NCBI GenBank assembly: GCA_034770075.1
Contig: JAVJAP010000034.1
Location: 744,001-808,000 of the forward strand
Origin: Aralia elata
Taxonomy: Eukaryota; Streptophyta; Magnoliopsida; Apiales; Araliaceae
DNA: 64,000 nt
Reading direction: 5' to 3'
Shown: positions 41,731 through 52,724 of the stretch, in pieces
Layout: each line of letters begins with the position of its first letter
Position numbering within the stretch: position 1 is the first letter of the stretch
Program-made: the position numbers and the translations under genes
Notes under the pieces: generated by a model
Database searches by the model: none
What the model saw: only the letters and a program-made list of their open reading frames with translations
Told to the model about the DNA's origin: nothing

Positions 41731-42923
41731 AAGTGGGCTAATAAGAAAAAAGGATAATACGAAAAAAAACTCTCGGCCTTAAACAAAAGGTCAGGAAAGA
41801 GAAACCCCTACTAAATGCTGCATCGCACAGTGCATTTGTCATATGACGTTAATCCTGCTAAGGACGTTGTCGAGAATGGAGACAGAGTGCCTTTGACGAG
41901 GGAAGGTAGTTCTTTTGAATTCGACCTCACTCACGGACAATGACCATGAATGCTTGAAGGTGTTCTTACGATTGCATAACTCGTCAAATAGAAAATCATC
42001 AACTCACGAGGGAATAAAAAAAAAGTAAAAAAAAATAAAAAATAAAAAAAAATATAACATTCATGGTTCACAACTTGCTAGATTGTGCGATCAATAGATA
42101 TTCAATTTCATGTGCTTTAACTGCATTTTTGTCGAGATTATAATATCTTTGTGTTGAGCTAGCACTAACGGCCCGAGCCTTCAAGTTTTGGCGTTTGTTA
42201 GTCATCTGATATGCAGGATCTTGCAGAGCTGTGGATAACTCAGCACGGTCAACATCGCGAGTTTTCAATAGAAATTCTTGGTAGCGACACGCGCCAAGGC
42301 AGGGGCAGTTGAGAATCGTGAAATGGAAGGAAGCTGAGGCTGCACAGAACTTCTTGTCATTGGGCCTCTCCCCAATCCTGACTATCACTGCCCCGACATC
42401 CAAATGATCCACGTGCATGAGCATATACAAGGATGATATAATGCGGGACAACAGCATATCGGCCAGCAGAAATGATCAAAAGGCTAAGGAGCCCAACATA
42501 GCTGTCGATCATCACAAAGAGCGAAACAGACTGCCTCAACTTGATGAAATGAAGACGACCAAGAATGGGCCGAATACCAAGCCAATGTTGAAGTCTAGAA
42601 ACTACACTTCACGACGAGGCGTGCTCCAGTCAAATGTGGGCCAACAACGACGACTATCGAAACGTATCATTTGACTGAACAGGGGTCATTTCTATCTAAA
42701 ACATATGTTGTGCACATAACATATCTGCCAGATCATGCATAACATCTTTTTCATGCATGCAGGTACGATCAAAATGAAAATCTTCAGGAAAGTACAAGCA
42801 CGTCGCTTTCAACCTCACAAATGATCAGACTGTGATGGCTTTTGTGGCATGGTACGTGGACGATGTTGGTGGGAGATCTAAGACAGAAGTCGATCACACA
42901 TCCCACTGCAAAAATCACTCAAA
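41731..42923 (+). other. E11 3' UTR, middle part
   Basis: About 1.2 kb without a recognised gene. Contains A-rich tracts near 42020-42055 and an acceptor-like TTTTTCATGCATGCAG at about 42748-42763. Confidence 0.5.
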
Positions 42924-42933
42924 TCAAACCATC

Positions 42934-43540
42934 GACCCCTGGGAAGGGCTGGTCTCCAAGCAATCAACGACCCCTGGGAAGGGCTGGCATCCAAACAAGG
43001 AGTGAACCTGGGAAGGCATCCACGCGAACCACAACAAGATGGTGAGCGACCCCTGGGAAGGGCTGATATCCACAAAAAGAAAAAAGACAAAAAATAACAA
43101 ACCCTGGGAAGGGCTGAGATCCACGCGAACCACAACAAGATGGTGAGCGACCCCTGGGAAGGGCTGATATCCACAAAAAGAAAAAAGACAAAAAACAACA
43201 AACCTTGGGAAGGGCTGAGATCCACGTGAACCACAACAAGATGGTGAGCAACCCCTGGGAAGGGCTGATATCCACAAAAAGAAAAAAGATAAAAAACAAC
43301 AAACCCTGGGAAGGGCTGAGATCCACGCGAACCACAACAAGATGGTGAGCAACCCCTGGGAAGGGCTGATATCCACAAAAAAAAAGACAAAAAACAACAA
43401 ACCCTGGGAAGGACTGAGATCTACGCGAACCACAACAAGATGGCGAGCAACCGTAGGAAGGGCTGATATCCACAAAAAGAAAAAAGATAAAAAACAACAA
43501 ACCCTGGGAAGGGCTGAGATCCAAGACAATCGACCGGCGA
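42934..43540 (+). repeat. GGGAAGGGCTGAGATCC array, 35-bp then 101-bp period
   Basis: GACCCCTGGGAAGGGCTGG starts at 42934 and 42969 (35 bp). From 43041 a 101-bp unit takes over, with GGTGAGC at 43041, 43142, 43243, 43344 and GGCGAGC at 43442. Each unit holds two CTGGGAAGGGCTGA words and a lysine-codon-like AAAAAGAAAAAAGA run. The complement lacks stops in all three frames, giving spurious minus-strand frames up to 211 codons. Confidence 0.93.
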
Positions 43541-44220
43541 CGATACCCGGCGGTTACGAGATGGGTGACCGGCGACGATACCCGGCGCCGACGAGACAAT
43601 CGACCGGCGACGATAACCGGCGATTACGAGATGGATGTCCGGCGACAAAAACTGGCTCCGACAAGATAACCAACCGGCGACGATAACCGGGGGTTACGAG
43701 ATGGGTGACCGGCGATGATACCCGGCCCCGACGAGACAATCGACCGGCGACGATAACCGGCGATTACGAGATGGATGTCCGGCGACGAAAACCGGCTCCG
43801 ACAAGATAACCAACCGGCGACGATACCCGGGGGTTACGAGATGGGTGACTGGCGACGATACCCGGCCCCGACAAGACAATCGACCGGCGACGATAACCGG
43901 CGATTACGAGATGGATGTCCGGCGAGGAAAACCGGCTCCGACAAGATAACCAACCAGCGACGATACTCGGGGGTTACGAGATGGGTGACCGGCGACGATA
44001 CCCGGCCCCGACGAAACAATCGACCGGCGACGATAACCGGCGATTACGAGATGGATGTCCGGCGACGAAAACCGGCTCCGACAGGACAACTAACCGGCGA
44101 CGATACCCGGTGGTTACGAGATGGGTGACCGGCGACGATACCCGGCCCCGACAAGACAATCGACCGGCGACGATATCCGGTGATTACGAGACGAGCGACC
44201 GGATACGAAACCCAGCGCAG
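43525..44220 (+). repeat. 35-bp tandem array with 140-bp higher-order period
   Basis: Monomers of 35 bp starting ACCGGCGACGATA, in four variants that repeat as a set: AGACAATCG recurs at 43594, 43735, 43875, 44015 and 44155, about 140 bp apart. The related 35-bp array is at 2100-2285 on the other strand. Confidence 0.93.
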
Positions 44221-44403
44221 ACAAGACAATTGCGTGAGGCATTGACACCCTTACGAATGTTTTGCATGCTTTGCATCTTGTGTTGCATCATAAGTTATAT
44301 GTGTTGCATCATGTATGTATTGTCATTCTTATGCACTGTCATTCATGCATCGTGTGTCTACTTCTTTATCATGTTCATTTCATTTAACATTTCATAAACA
44401 TGA

Positions 44404-44417
44404 TAAAGAGGGGCAGC
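44404..44417 (+). other. Polypurine tract of E11
   Basis: ATAAAGAGGGGCAGC directly before the 3' LTR; the complement of the same sequence precedes the LTR at 1895. Confidence 0.82.
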
Positions 44418-46442
44418 TGTAGACACCTAAATTTTGCGTTTCCTATACTAACCTTGACAGGAGGGCAAAATCGTCAATTAGCCTAGCCTACGAGACGGAA
44501 GGTGGACATAAGTGCGAACACTCAAAACCACCACGACGACTTGTGATCAAGGTTGACACGACGACGGGCGAAGCAAACACCCATGAATGATGTGGCACTT
44601 TTCCCAGCGGTTCCCGGACTGCAAAATGCAAGCCTTTCAGCAGAAACCGATGATCCGACACGAGAATTGAGGTGCGGTTCGGAAAATGAGAAAATCAGCC
44701 CACCCAGCCGCAGATTGATCTGCGGCCAAACGATTAAAATAATGGTAGTGCGCGAGACGGCTGAAGTGCGCGGCGGGCGCGGGGAAACCGAGGCCAGCCG
44801 CAGATCAATCTGCGGCTGCCTAGGGCAGCCCCTTATCAGGCCATTTTGCATACAGAAACAGGGAGAGAGAGAAGAAAAAAAAGGAGCGGCGGCAGCAGCT
44901 CGGGAAGAACAGCAAAATCAGCAACAATTAAGAGAGAAAAGAGAGAAAATAGTGAGGAATTGTATCCATTTTGTGAGACTATATATCATATATTTCTACT
45001 CTATTCAATACACAAATTCATATATATTGTGTGGATTATTTGCAAAGTGAAAAATCCTTTGTTTTAGCATTTTGTTTTACCATTTTTGTTGAAGCTTTTT
45101 GTCATCCGAATTATATTAAATGTAGTTGTTCTTGTATATTGTTGTGAATCCGTGGATTGAGGGCTATTAGTGAGGGTTCTAAATGGAACGAAATTCTCTT
45201 AATGGCCCGATGATATCCATTTGGTGAATTTTTAGCTCGTTGTAATGATGTATCGTGCATAGATTGTTTAGATTGCTATTTTAGGATCTTGTGGGTGTGT
45301 AGCGATTTTGGATGTGAGCCTAGGAGCGCGACCCCGTGGTCCAAATCCGATGATGGACATCTTTTGATATATGTAATAAATTCGATGTACCTTTCATTGT
45401 AAATATGTAATTGTCGGGCCTTAAAACGACGCCAAGGCGAAAATCAGGTTTAAGGCCCCGTAATAGTGAAATATGTGATTGTGGGCATTTGAGTTATTTT
45501 GATGGCTTACATGCCCATGAATAACCCCAACGCATTTTATTGCTTGATTTGATTTACAACACAAAAATTGATTTCAAAGCTAAAAGATTAAGATTTTCGT
45601 AAAATCAATCAAATTAGGTTATTAACATCACGAGGTTTAAAATTAGAAATGCCAATGAATGTCGATTCCTATTTAACGAGAAAGCTAAAGAAAAATCGTT
45701 TTCCAAAACATCATACAAAATGATTTTAAAATAAGAAATGTTTTATTAAATCTTTGTGCATAGGGTGAAAGAGATCCTAGAAGTTGCCCATCATTCTATT
45801 TACGAAAGCAACGTATAGATCTCGATTCCTATTTTGACGAAGGTTTAAAACTCTTGTTTTGCCAAAACGACACTTAATGAAAACCTTATAGTTTTGACAA
45901 TTAAAATCAAACCTTTCTAATAAAGCTTTCTTGTATAAACCGAGGGACATTCTAAGGCATTATCAAAAGAAAACACGACTTTCCATAAAAAATCCAAATG
46001 ATTCTTTCATACAAACTCACCACACCATTCACATAGGCACACACACACACACACACGCGCATGCACACACATTTCATGAATTAAAGGATAGGAAAGCATC
46101 AAGATTGCGGTAACCGTGTTTTCACGGAAGTCGGGGGGTGCCTAACACCTTCCCCTCGCTTAAGCAAGCCCCCAAACTCTATGAATCTCGATTCGCAGAC
46201 CAATTAATTCGGAGTCACATATGAGCCAGCAATTTATAAAAAAACGAAAACTTGGATGAGTTGGTACATCCATTTCAAATATACCAACTGGCGACTCTGG
46301 TTAATTGGCTCATCATAAAAAAACGATCTTTCAAAACCCCGTCGACACTCATGCCGACCTTTTCCAAACATCATCTAATGACAAAGGCTAAAATCGGAAG
46401 AGGACAAATATCGCGAAGGAAGCGAGAAAACCGGCGTCGACA
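44418..46442 (+). repeat. 3' LTR of E11
   Basis: Starts TGTAGACACCTAAAT and ends CCGGCGTCGACA, followed by the duplication GTATT. Nearly identical to 35985-38025; it has a longer CA run (46037-46056). Confidence 0.95.
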
Positions 46443-46447
46443 GTATT
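46443..46447. repeat. Right target-site duplication of E11 (GTATT)
   Basis: GTATT directly after CGACA, matching 35980-35984. Confidence 0.95.
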
Positions 46448-47903
46448 TAACAACACATACCTTCTTGAGAGAGCATCGGCAACAACATTCTCCTTACCTT
46501 TTTTATACCGAATGACATATGGAAATGTTTGATGAACTCCATCTATCGTGAATATCTCTTGTTCAACTTGTGCTGGCCTTTCAAATATTTTAACGATTCA
46601 TGATCCGTATGAATCACAAACTCTTTAGGCCATAGGTAATGTTGTCAAGGCTCCAATGATCAAACCAAAGTATATAACTCATTGTCATAAGTGGGATAGT
46701 TCAAAGCTGCTCCACTCAATTTTTCACTAAAATATGCCACTGGTTTACCTTCTTGCATCAGCACAGCTCCAATTCCTAAACCTGAAGCATCACATTCAAT
46801 TTCAAAGGTTTTAGTGAAATTAGGCAATACAAGTAAAGGAGCGTTAGTTAATTTTTCTTGAATCAGTTTAAACGCCTTTTCCTGTGCATCACCCCACTTG
46901 AATCCTACACTCTTTTTGATTTCTTCGGTGAGTGGTGTCGTGACTTCGCTGAAGTTTCTTATAAACCGTCTATAGAAACTTGCGAGTCCATGAAAGCTAC
47001 GAACTTAACTGACATTCGTAGGAGTTGGCCATTCTCGGATTGCACGTATCTTCTCTTCGTCAACCTGTACTCCCTACACACTGACAACAAAGCCAAGAAA
47101 CACAACTTGATCTGTACAAAATGTGCATTTATCCATATTGGCGTACAATTTTTCTTTTCGAAGCATCTCTAAGATAGATTTTATATGCAATGCATGCTCA
47201 CCTAGATCCTTGCTGTATATTAGGATATCATCAAAGTAGACAACTACAAATTTTCCTATGAAGGAATGCAAAACATGCTTCATTAATCTCATGAACGTGC
47301 CAGGAGCATTAGTTAAACCAAAAGGTAAGACTAACTACTCATATAACCCATATTTTGTTTTAAAAGCAGTTTTCCATTCATCTCCCTCATGCATTCTAAT
47401 CTAATGATAACCACTCTTTAAATTAATTTTAGAAAACACACAAGATCCATGCAATTAATCTAACATATCATCTAACCTCGGAAACGGATGTCGATACTTT
47501 ACCGTGATATTATTTACCGCTCGATAGTCAATGCATATACGCCACTTCCCATCCTTTTAGGCACTAAGATAACTGGAACCGCACATGGACTCATGCTTTC
47601 CCTCACAAACCCCTTGTCCATTAGCTCGTCAACTTGCCTTTGCAATTCCTTTGTTTCCTCGGGATTTCTTCAATATGCCGGATGGTTTGGAATTGTCGCA
47701 CCAGGGACAAAGTCAATTTGATGTTCAATTCCCCGAATTGGTGGTAATCCCTGTGGAAGTTCCTTGGGAAATACATCCTGATAAACTTGTAAAAGAGCAG
47801 AAATAACACTAGGCAAAGTAAGATTATTAGCGTTAGTATTTAAAAGTGCCTCCTTATACCGAAGTACAATAATTAGCTTTTTAGAATCCAAAGCTCGCCT
47901 CAC
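46443..47903 (-). pseudogene. E10 RT and RNase H (part 2 of split pol)
   Basis: Minus strand, continuing the reading of 35984 across the inserted E11. From right to left: linker and RT start (DVFPKELPQGLPPIRGIEHQ, FVPGATIPN), many stops between 47300 and 47660, then [16 protein letters not shown] with the intact catalytic FDD near 47240. Next come [15 protein letters not shown], RNase H ([33 protein letters not shown]) and the linker [13 protein letters not shown] at the junction with E11. Much frameshifted and interrupted, more decayed than E7 or E13, which fits an older element into which others inserted. Confidence 0.85.
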
Positions 47904-48318
47904 ATCACCTCTTTTTGCAAAAATGTTTGTTTTTCTCTCTTCTCCTTTCTTTTTTTCTCTCTCTTTTGTTTTTTGTTTTCATGATCTCTTTGTAATGCAT
48001 TTGATCCTCATGCACCTGTTTTGGTGACATAAGACACAAGGTAACTTTCCTTTGATTGTGAACAAAAGAATAATCATTAGTAAACCCATCGTGTTTTACT
48101 CGTCGATCGAACTGCCAAGGTCTCCAAAGTAGTAAGTGACCCGCCTGCATAGGAACTACATCACATAGAATCTCATCGACATACTTCCCAATTGTAAACG
48201 AAACTGATACTTGCCTGGTAACTTTGATGTCCCCGCTGTCATTGAGCCATTGCAATCGGTATGGATGAGGATGTTTTGATGTTGTAAGTCCCAATTTCTC
48301 CACCATGGTGATGCTTGC
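47904..48318 (-). pseudogene. E10 protease, distal part
   Basis: Minus strand: MVEKLGLTTSKHPHPYRLQWL, SFTIGKYVDEILCDVVPMQAG, HLLLWRPWQFDRRVKHDGF, then a Lys-rich linker to the RT. The catalytic part lies beyond solo LTR E12, at 51115-51175. The residue W in LLLWRPW replaces the usual Gly. Confidence 0.82.
48314..48318. repeat. Left target-site duplication of solo LTR E12 (CTTGC)
   Basis: CTTGC directly before TGTAAAACCCC; repeated at 51115-51119. Confidence 0.94.
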
Positions 48319-48464
48319 TGTAAAACCCCGAAAATTTTAATAAAGAGAATTTATTTTTCTTCTTATTATTTTTTTAACAGAAAGGTGTTAAATCGATAAT
48401 GATTAAGTTACTAGTGAAATGTGACAATTGAGAAGTCTAGTAATAACACTAAATCACTATTCAC

Positions 48465-48497
48465 GTGATCACTATTCACGGGGGACTATTCACGCTA
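48465..48497 (+). repeat. ACTATTCACG short repeats in E12
   Basis: ACTATTCACG occurs three times in about 35 bp upstream of the TATA box. Confidence 0.8.
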
Positions 48498-49300
48498 AAA
48501 ATGCTTTTACACTTTCTTCGACCTTCGAATTACGTCATAACGTTTATATGAGCTGGATACAAAATTATACGGTATAAATATGAAAGTACTATTCATTCGA
48601 ATATACTATTCATTTATACAAAAAAAGTTAAACCTGTATGTCGGGGAATATTCCTTCTGTCGGATAATATTCATTCTGTCGGAGATTATTATATTCGGTA
48701 CCATACGACGACGCCAAAATATCAAAATATTAGTGGGCCCCACAAATGACAAAATTGTCAATGATAGTGGGCCCCATTGTCGGATACTAAAAGAGACAGT
48801 ATTTTATCAACAGTATTATCACCGGCAATTGTTGAAACACCCGGTAATAAAAAGAACAGTAAAACGCGTTATTTCACAGTAGTACGCGGTATTTCACAGG
48901 CACATGGTATTGCACAGTATTTTAAATTATTGATTCAATAATTGATAAAGTAGCAATTACACAGTATTTTGATTCAATAATTACAATAGCATCTGCATGG
49001 TACTTTTTATTATTTATCATGGCATTGTAACTCATATTATTTGTTATGATATTTTAGCATTATTGACGGATTAAAAGTGGAGTCTAACTTAGGGGTACCT
49101 AATTGAAATTATGAAATTCACATGCTGTGAACTATTGGTTCACATGATGGAACTATTGGTTCACATGTGGGAACTATTAGGGGATGTTATGCAAGATTGA
49201 TAATACTTGAGGGATTATATTAAAAATAGAGGCAAAGATGGAGGTACTAAAGTGTAATAAGTCGAGCCCTTTTTGTGCAATTAATGAAACTTGGTTTTCC

Positions 49301-49308
49301 TATAAATA
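49301..49308 (+). promoter_or_regulatory. TATA box in E12
   Basis: TATAAATA followed by GGAGGG, 982 bp from the LTR start. Confidence 0.62.
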
Positions 49309-49565
49309 GGAGGGATTATCTTAAGAAATCTTCACACCTTCCTTGCATATACTTCCTCTCTCTCTCTAAATTTCTTGAGTTCTCTAAGTGTGCTAGGCTA
49401 TTGTGAGTATTTGTGAGAATACTAGTATTGTCCAAGTTAGTAAGCTTCATAGAAAGTAACATCCAGTCACTTGTTAACTAAGGTAGGGGATATCATTTCT
49501 TTCGTACTCTTATGTAATATCATTTGCTTCCTTGTTCGTAAGTGATATTATATTCAGAAAGGTTG

Positions 49566-49925
49566 TTATTCATTCCGTATTAATTTGTGGGAATAACCTG
49601 TCCGTGCGGATTGACGCATGTCTGGTGAATACCATTCTGTATTCATTCCTTATTACTCTGTGGGAATAACCTGTATGTACGGAGTGTCGTACCTGGTGAA
49701 TACCCTTCTGTATTCATTCCTTATTATTCTGTGGGAATAACCTGTATGTACGGAGTGTCAACCTGGTAAATATCCCTTTACATTTGTTCTTTATTAATCT
49801 GTGGGTATAACATGTCCGTGCGGATTGACGCATGCCTGGTGAATAACCCTTCGTATTCACTACTTATTAATCTTTTGTGAAAATAATCTGTCTACGCGGA
49901 TTACCACATGACGGGTGAAAATCCA
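49566..49925 (+). repeat. Five tandem copies of a ~77-bp unit in E12
   Basis: Each has TATTCATTCCTTATTA, then GTGGGAATAACCTGT and CGGATTGACGC or CGGAGTGTC, then CTGGTGAATA. Copies start near 49566, 49640, 49715, 49790 and 49853. Confidence 0.88.
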
Positions 49926-50335
49926 TTCGCAATTTCATATATTCTTTTATACTCGTATAACGTATCATTTCTTTTGTACTCTTTAAGGGATATCTTTTTT
50001 TTCTTTCACATTTCTCCATTTATGATAAGAAATCTCTGTTTGTTTCCAAAACCTTATTTTAAATGGTGAAAATCCCTGAAAATTTGTTGAATATCCTTAA
50101 TAGTTTGTTCTTCATCTAATATCTTTTCACCTGAATCTTTCTATTTCGTTTGATACGATATAGTTGAATCGTGAATTTTATTCTTGAATATCATTCTTGA
50201 ATTTGACTCCACAATTTGGTCATCATGTTGGCAATTTGGTCAACCTTCGACACTGGATAAATTAAACATTTATTCTTATTCTTGATCTCACTGTATTCAT
50301 TCTATATCATTGTCATCATCCTCATCCTTAAATTG

Positions 50336-50560
50336 TGGTGATAGTTCTCTTTGGCCTGTAGTGCAAAGATGAACTGGCGTGACATGATTTTGACCAAACT
50401 GTGTATTGGTATTATCATGACTTTTGGTGTTACAAACAAAGGCGTATGGTGAAAATTCTCTTTGTCCCGTAGTGTAAAGATGAACTGGCGTTTGGCATGA
50501 TCATGACCGGTGATGTTATAAATAAATATCTTTGTCACATAGTGCAAAGAGAGGCTGTTG
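50336..50560 (+). repeat. ~118-bp repeat, about 2.5 copies
   Basis: TCTCTTTGGCCTGTAGTGCAA plus AGATGAACTGGCGT recurs as TCTCTTTGTCCCGTAGTGTAA plus AGATGAACTGGCGT, then a shorter ATCTTTGTCACATAGTGCAA. Confidence 0.85.
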
Positions 50561-50864
50561 AATATAAATTGTTGATTTGGATGTTCATAAACAGGAACTT
50601 TTGATTGGTGTTACAGGGATAAAATATTGGTGGTGATCCTTTAACTTATAGAAGATGGTAGATATTATAATCTATTTGACTCTTCTAATGGATTATTCGT
50701 TCCGCTGCAGTTATTGTTATTGAACAATTATAATATCTTTAAATCTCTGATTTATTTTGCTTGAAGGCTAAAGATAATTTTATTCTTCATTATCTTAGTC
50801 ATGATATTTCCTACTGGGCTATTTGTGCTCACCCTTTTCCTTTTTGTTCCATTGTTCTCCTCAG

Positions 50865-50905
50865 AAAAAGAGAGTGTAGCGGGGACTAGCCGGGGAATGG
50901 AGTGA
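50865..50905 (+). other. LTR mini-exon candidate (E12)
   Basis: Two bases then KESVAGTSRGME and TGA at 50903, after TCTCCTCAG and an upstream GCTATTTGTGCTCACCC. Shorter and most diverged of the set; phase is the same. Confidence 0.45.
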
Positions 50906-51114
50906 TGGTCCGAGATAATAGAAATATCTCAATACATTATTATTAGTGTGGCAATAAGTGTATTGAGAATTTAAGATGTTTTTGTATTGTGTTGTCGTAT
51001 TTTGCACAACACTTATTAGTTGTAAATGGGAAAATTCGTATTTGTATTTGTATTTTGTGGAATGTTATTGGCGACTTAAAATAGGTTGTATGGACCTATT
51101 TTGGGGGCGTCACA

Positions 51115-51119
51115 CTTGC
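51115..51119. repeat. Right target-site duplication of solo LTR E12 (CTTGC)
   Basis: CTTGC directly after CGTCACA. Confidence 0.94.
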
Positions 51120-52397
51120 CACATTTGTACAGCTCCCACCATCAATCACGACACAACAGATCTTACCATTCACCATGCATCTAGTATGAAACAAATTTTT
51201 TCTTTGTTCACTGCTTTCTTCCTTTACCTATATACTAAGCATTCTCCATGTAACTAGCACTTCACCATGCATAGCAACCTCTCTATCTTCCTCCAATGAT
51301 GGCATAGAGTTATTGTCACTATCTTCTTCCTCGGTTTCCACTACTCCATTATCAAGCAATAACATAGTTCATTGATTTAGGCATTGATTTGCAATGTCCC
51401 TTGCCTTGACATTTAAAGCATACAATATCTCCATTACGACTAGTAGAAGGTTGATTGGTTTTACCTTGCAATCCTTGAGTAGTTGCTCCCTGCTTGATTT
51501 CTGGCTTTGGTTTAAAAACAGTTGGCTTGTCTTCACGTTTCATATTATTGGTTTTCCATGATGATCCTGTGGTAGGATTTGTTCGCTGGCCAGCTCTCCT
51601 CTTAAGTTGCTTCTCTATTTTGATAGCCATGTGCACCATATCTTCCAATATCACATAGTGTTGACGCTCCACCAAATCTGCAATTTCCTAATTTAACCCT
51701 GCTGAAAATCGGGTCATGGTTGCCTTATTATCCTCGTCAATGTTAGCCATAGACATTAACATCTCCATCTCATTGAAGTAGTCCTCCACACTCTTACTTC
51801 CCTATTTCAAGTTTTGTAAATTTCGAAATAGGTCTCGGTAGTAGTGTCTTGGTAGGAACCTCTTTTTCATTACAGCTTTCATTTCTGCCCATGTCTCTAT
51901 TGGACGCTCTCTGCACCTCCTTCGGCTGGTCATCAATTGATCCCACTAAGTAACTGCATAATCTGAAAATTCTGTAGCGGCAATTCTAACTTTCTTGAGA
52001 TCCGAGTAGTTATGACAATCAAATATCCATTCCATTTTCTTCTCCCACTCTAAGTATGCCTCGGGATCACTCCGACCTTGGAATGTGGGAATCTTTATTT
52101 TGATGCTATCGAGGTATTGTCCTCTCGATTTCGGCCGCCTCTATCCCTTGCAATATGCTTTCTAGGGATAAAACTAGTTTCTTGATCCTCTTCTTCGCTA
52201 AACCTTTCAACATAGTAATTTGTCTCCTCTAGCCTAGCTTCCTTTTGCTGGGCTTTTCTTTTCGGACTCCCAACCGAAGGGATTTAAGTTTGTTCCCCTC
52301 AAGTGTCGCTCAACTAATCGATGCGATCATGCACATGCTCCATAGTCATCCCTAACTGTCTCGAAAATTCTTTCATCATAGCTTCCATCATATGTTT
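51115..52397 (-). pseudogene. E10 gag and protease active site
   Basis: Minus strand. Right part (52390-51680) is gag: MEAMMKEFSRQLGMTMEHVH near 52385, then capsid sequence with frameshifts and stops. 51675-51352 is the gag C-terminus with IKIEKQLKRRAG and a single zinc knuckle CFKCQGKGHCKSMP, in which the last Cys is displaced. 51175-51115 is the protease active site VVIDGGSCTNVA, where DGGS stands in the usual position of DTGS, a form I know from related plant Gypsy elements. The protease then continues beyond solo LTR E12 at 48318. The gag N-terminus is cut at 52397 by the E13 LTR. Confidence 0.82.
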
Positions 52398-52662
52398 TGT
52401 GACACTCCCAAATCCTGGTACTTCATTTTCACATAATTTGGTGTTCACTATCCAAATAAATCACATCACATCTAACTACCCATAAAATATAAGAATGAAA
52501 ACTCTTAACTGAAATAGAAATCTCCCATTAAAGAGTTACAACATCTTAATAACATCAATCCCAGGTCATCTAACCTTAAATAAAATATCAATGCGGAAAA
52601 CATAACATAAATAACATAAGTCTTTTACATAACATCTTTCAAATAACATAAATAAGCCTTCA

Positions 52663-52724
52663 TCACTTGTTCGCCTTGCCTTTTCCCTTACTAGTAGATG
52701 GCTCGTCAACCCTTTTAACCTTAG
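52663..52724 (-). other. LTR mini-exon candidate (E13 3' LTR), acceptor lost
   Basis: Minus strand codons KVKRVDEPSTSKGKGKANK and TGA at 52663. The acceptor is ACATTGCAA instead of the CAG of the other LTRs, a single G-to-A change. Confidence 0.52.

Larger units (their letters stand above)
35985..46442 (+). mobile_element. E11: complete but non-autonomous Tat-like Gypsy element (10458 bp)
   Basis: Two LTRs of 2041 and 2025 bp, a Tat-type primer site, a polypurine tract and 5-bp duplications GTATT mark a full insertion into E10 pol. By eye the LTRs differ by about 20 substitutions, one 22-bp repeat unit and CA-repeat length, so the insertion is young. The interior has no gag or protease and only a shuffled remnant of pol, followed by 3.8 kb of repeat-rich 3' UTR. 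It was probably mobilised in trans. Confidence 0.95.
49483..50864 (+). other. Predicted LTR-internal intron (E12)
   Basis: From ACTAAG|GTAGGGGA, about 150 bp after the expected transcription start, to GTTCTCCTCAG. Length 1382 bp; both tandem arrays of this LTR lie inside it. Confidence 0.42.
48319..51114 (+). repeat. E12: solo LTR (2796 bp) of a chromovirus-like element
   Basis: Starts TGTAAAACCCCGAAAATTTT, ends ATTTTGGGGGCGTCACA, flanked by CTTGC on both sides, with no internal region. It splits the E10 protease. Landmarks: TATA box 49301, donor-like ACTAAG|GTAGGGGA at 49483, tandem repeats 49566-49925 and 50336-50560, acceptor TCTCCTCAG ending 50864. Confidence 0.95.

Noticed and set aside
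42878..43599. Long overlapping minus-strand frames (170, 201 and 211 codons) rich in SALPRG, CCGS and FFLWI
   Set aside because: They arise because the 35/101-bp repeat lacks stop triplets in all three antisense frames. The period is not a multiple of three, so no single protein repeat is kept.
43694..44229. Series of 61-codon minus-strand frames with almost the same sequence
   Set aside because: Translations of the 35/140-bp array on its antisense strand.
48580..48882. 100-codon plus-strand frame in solo LTR E12
   Set aside because: No recognisable domain, low-complexity composition, lies in the U3-like part upstream of the TATA box.
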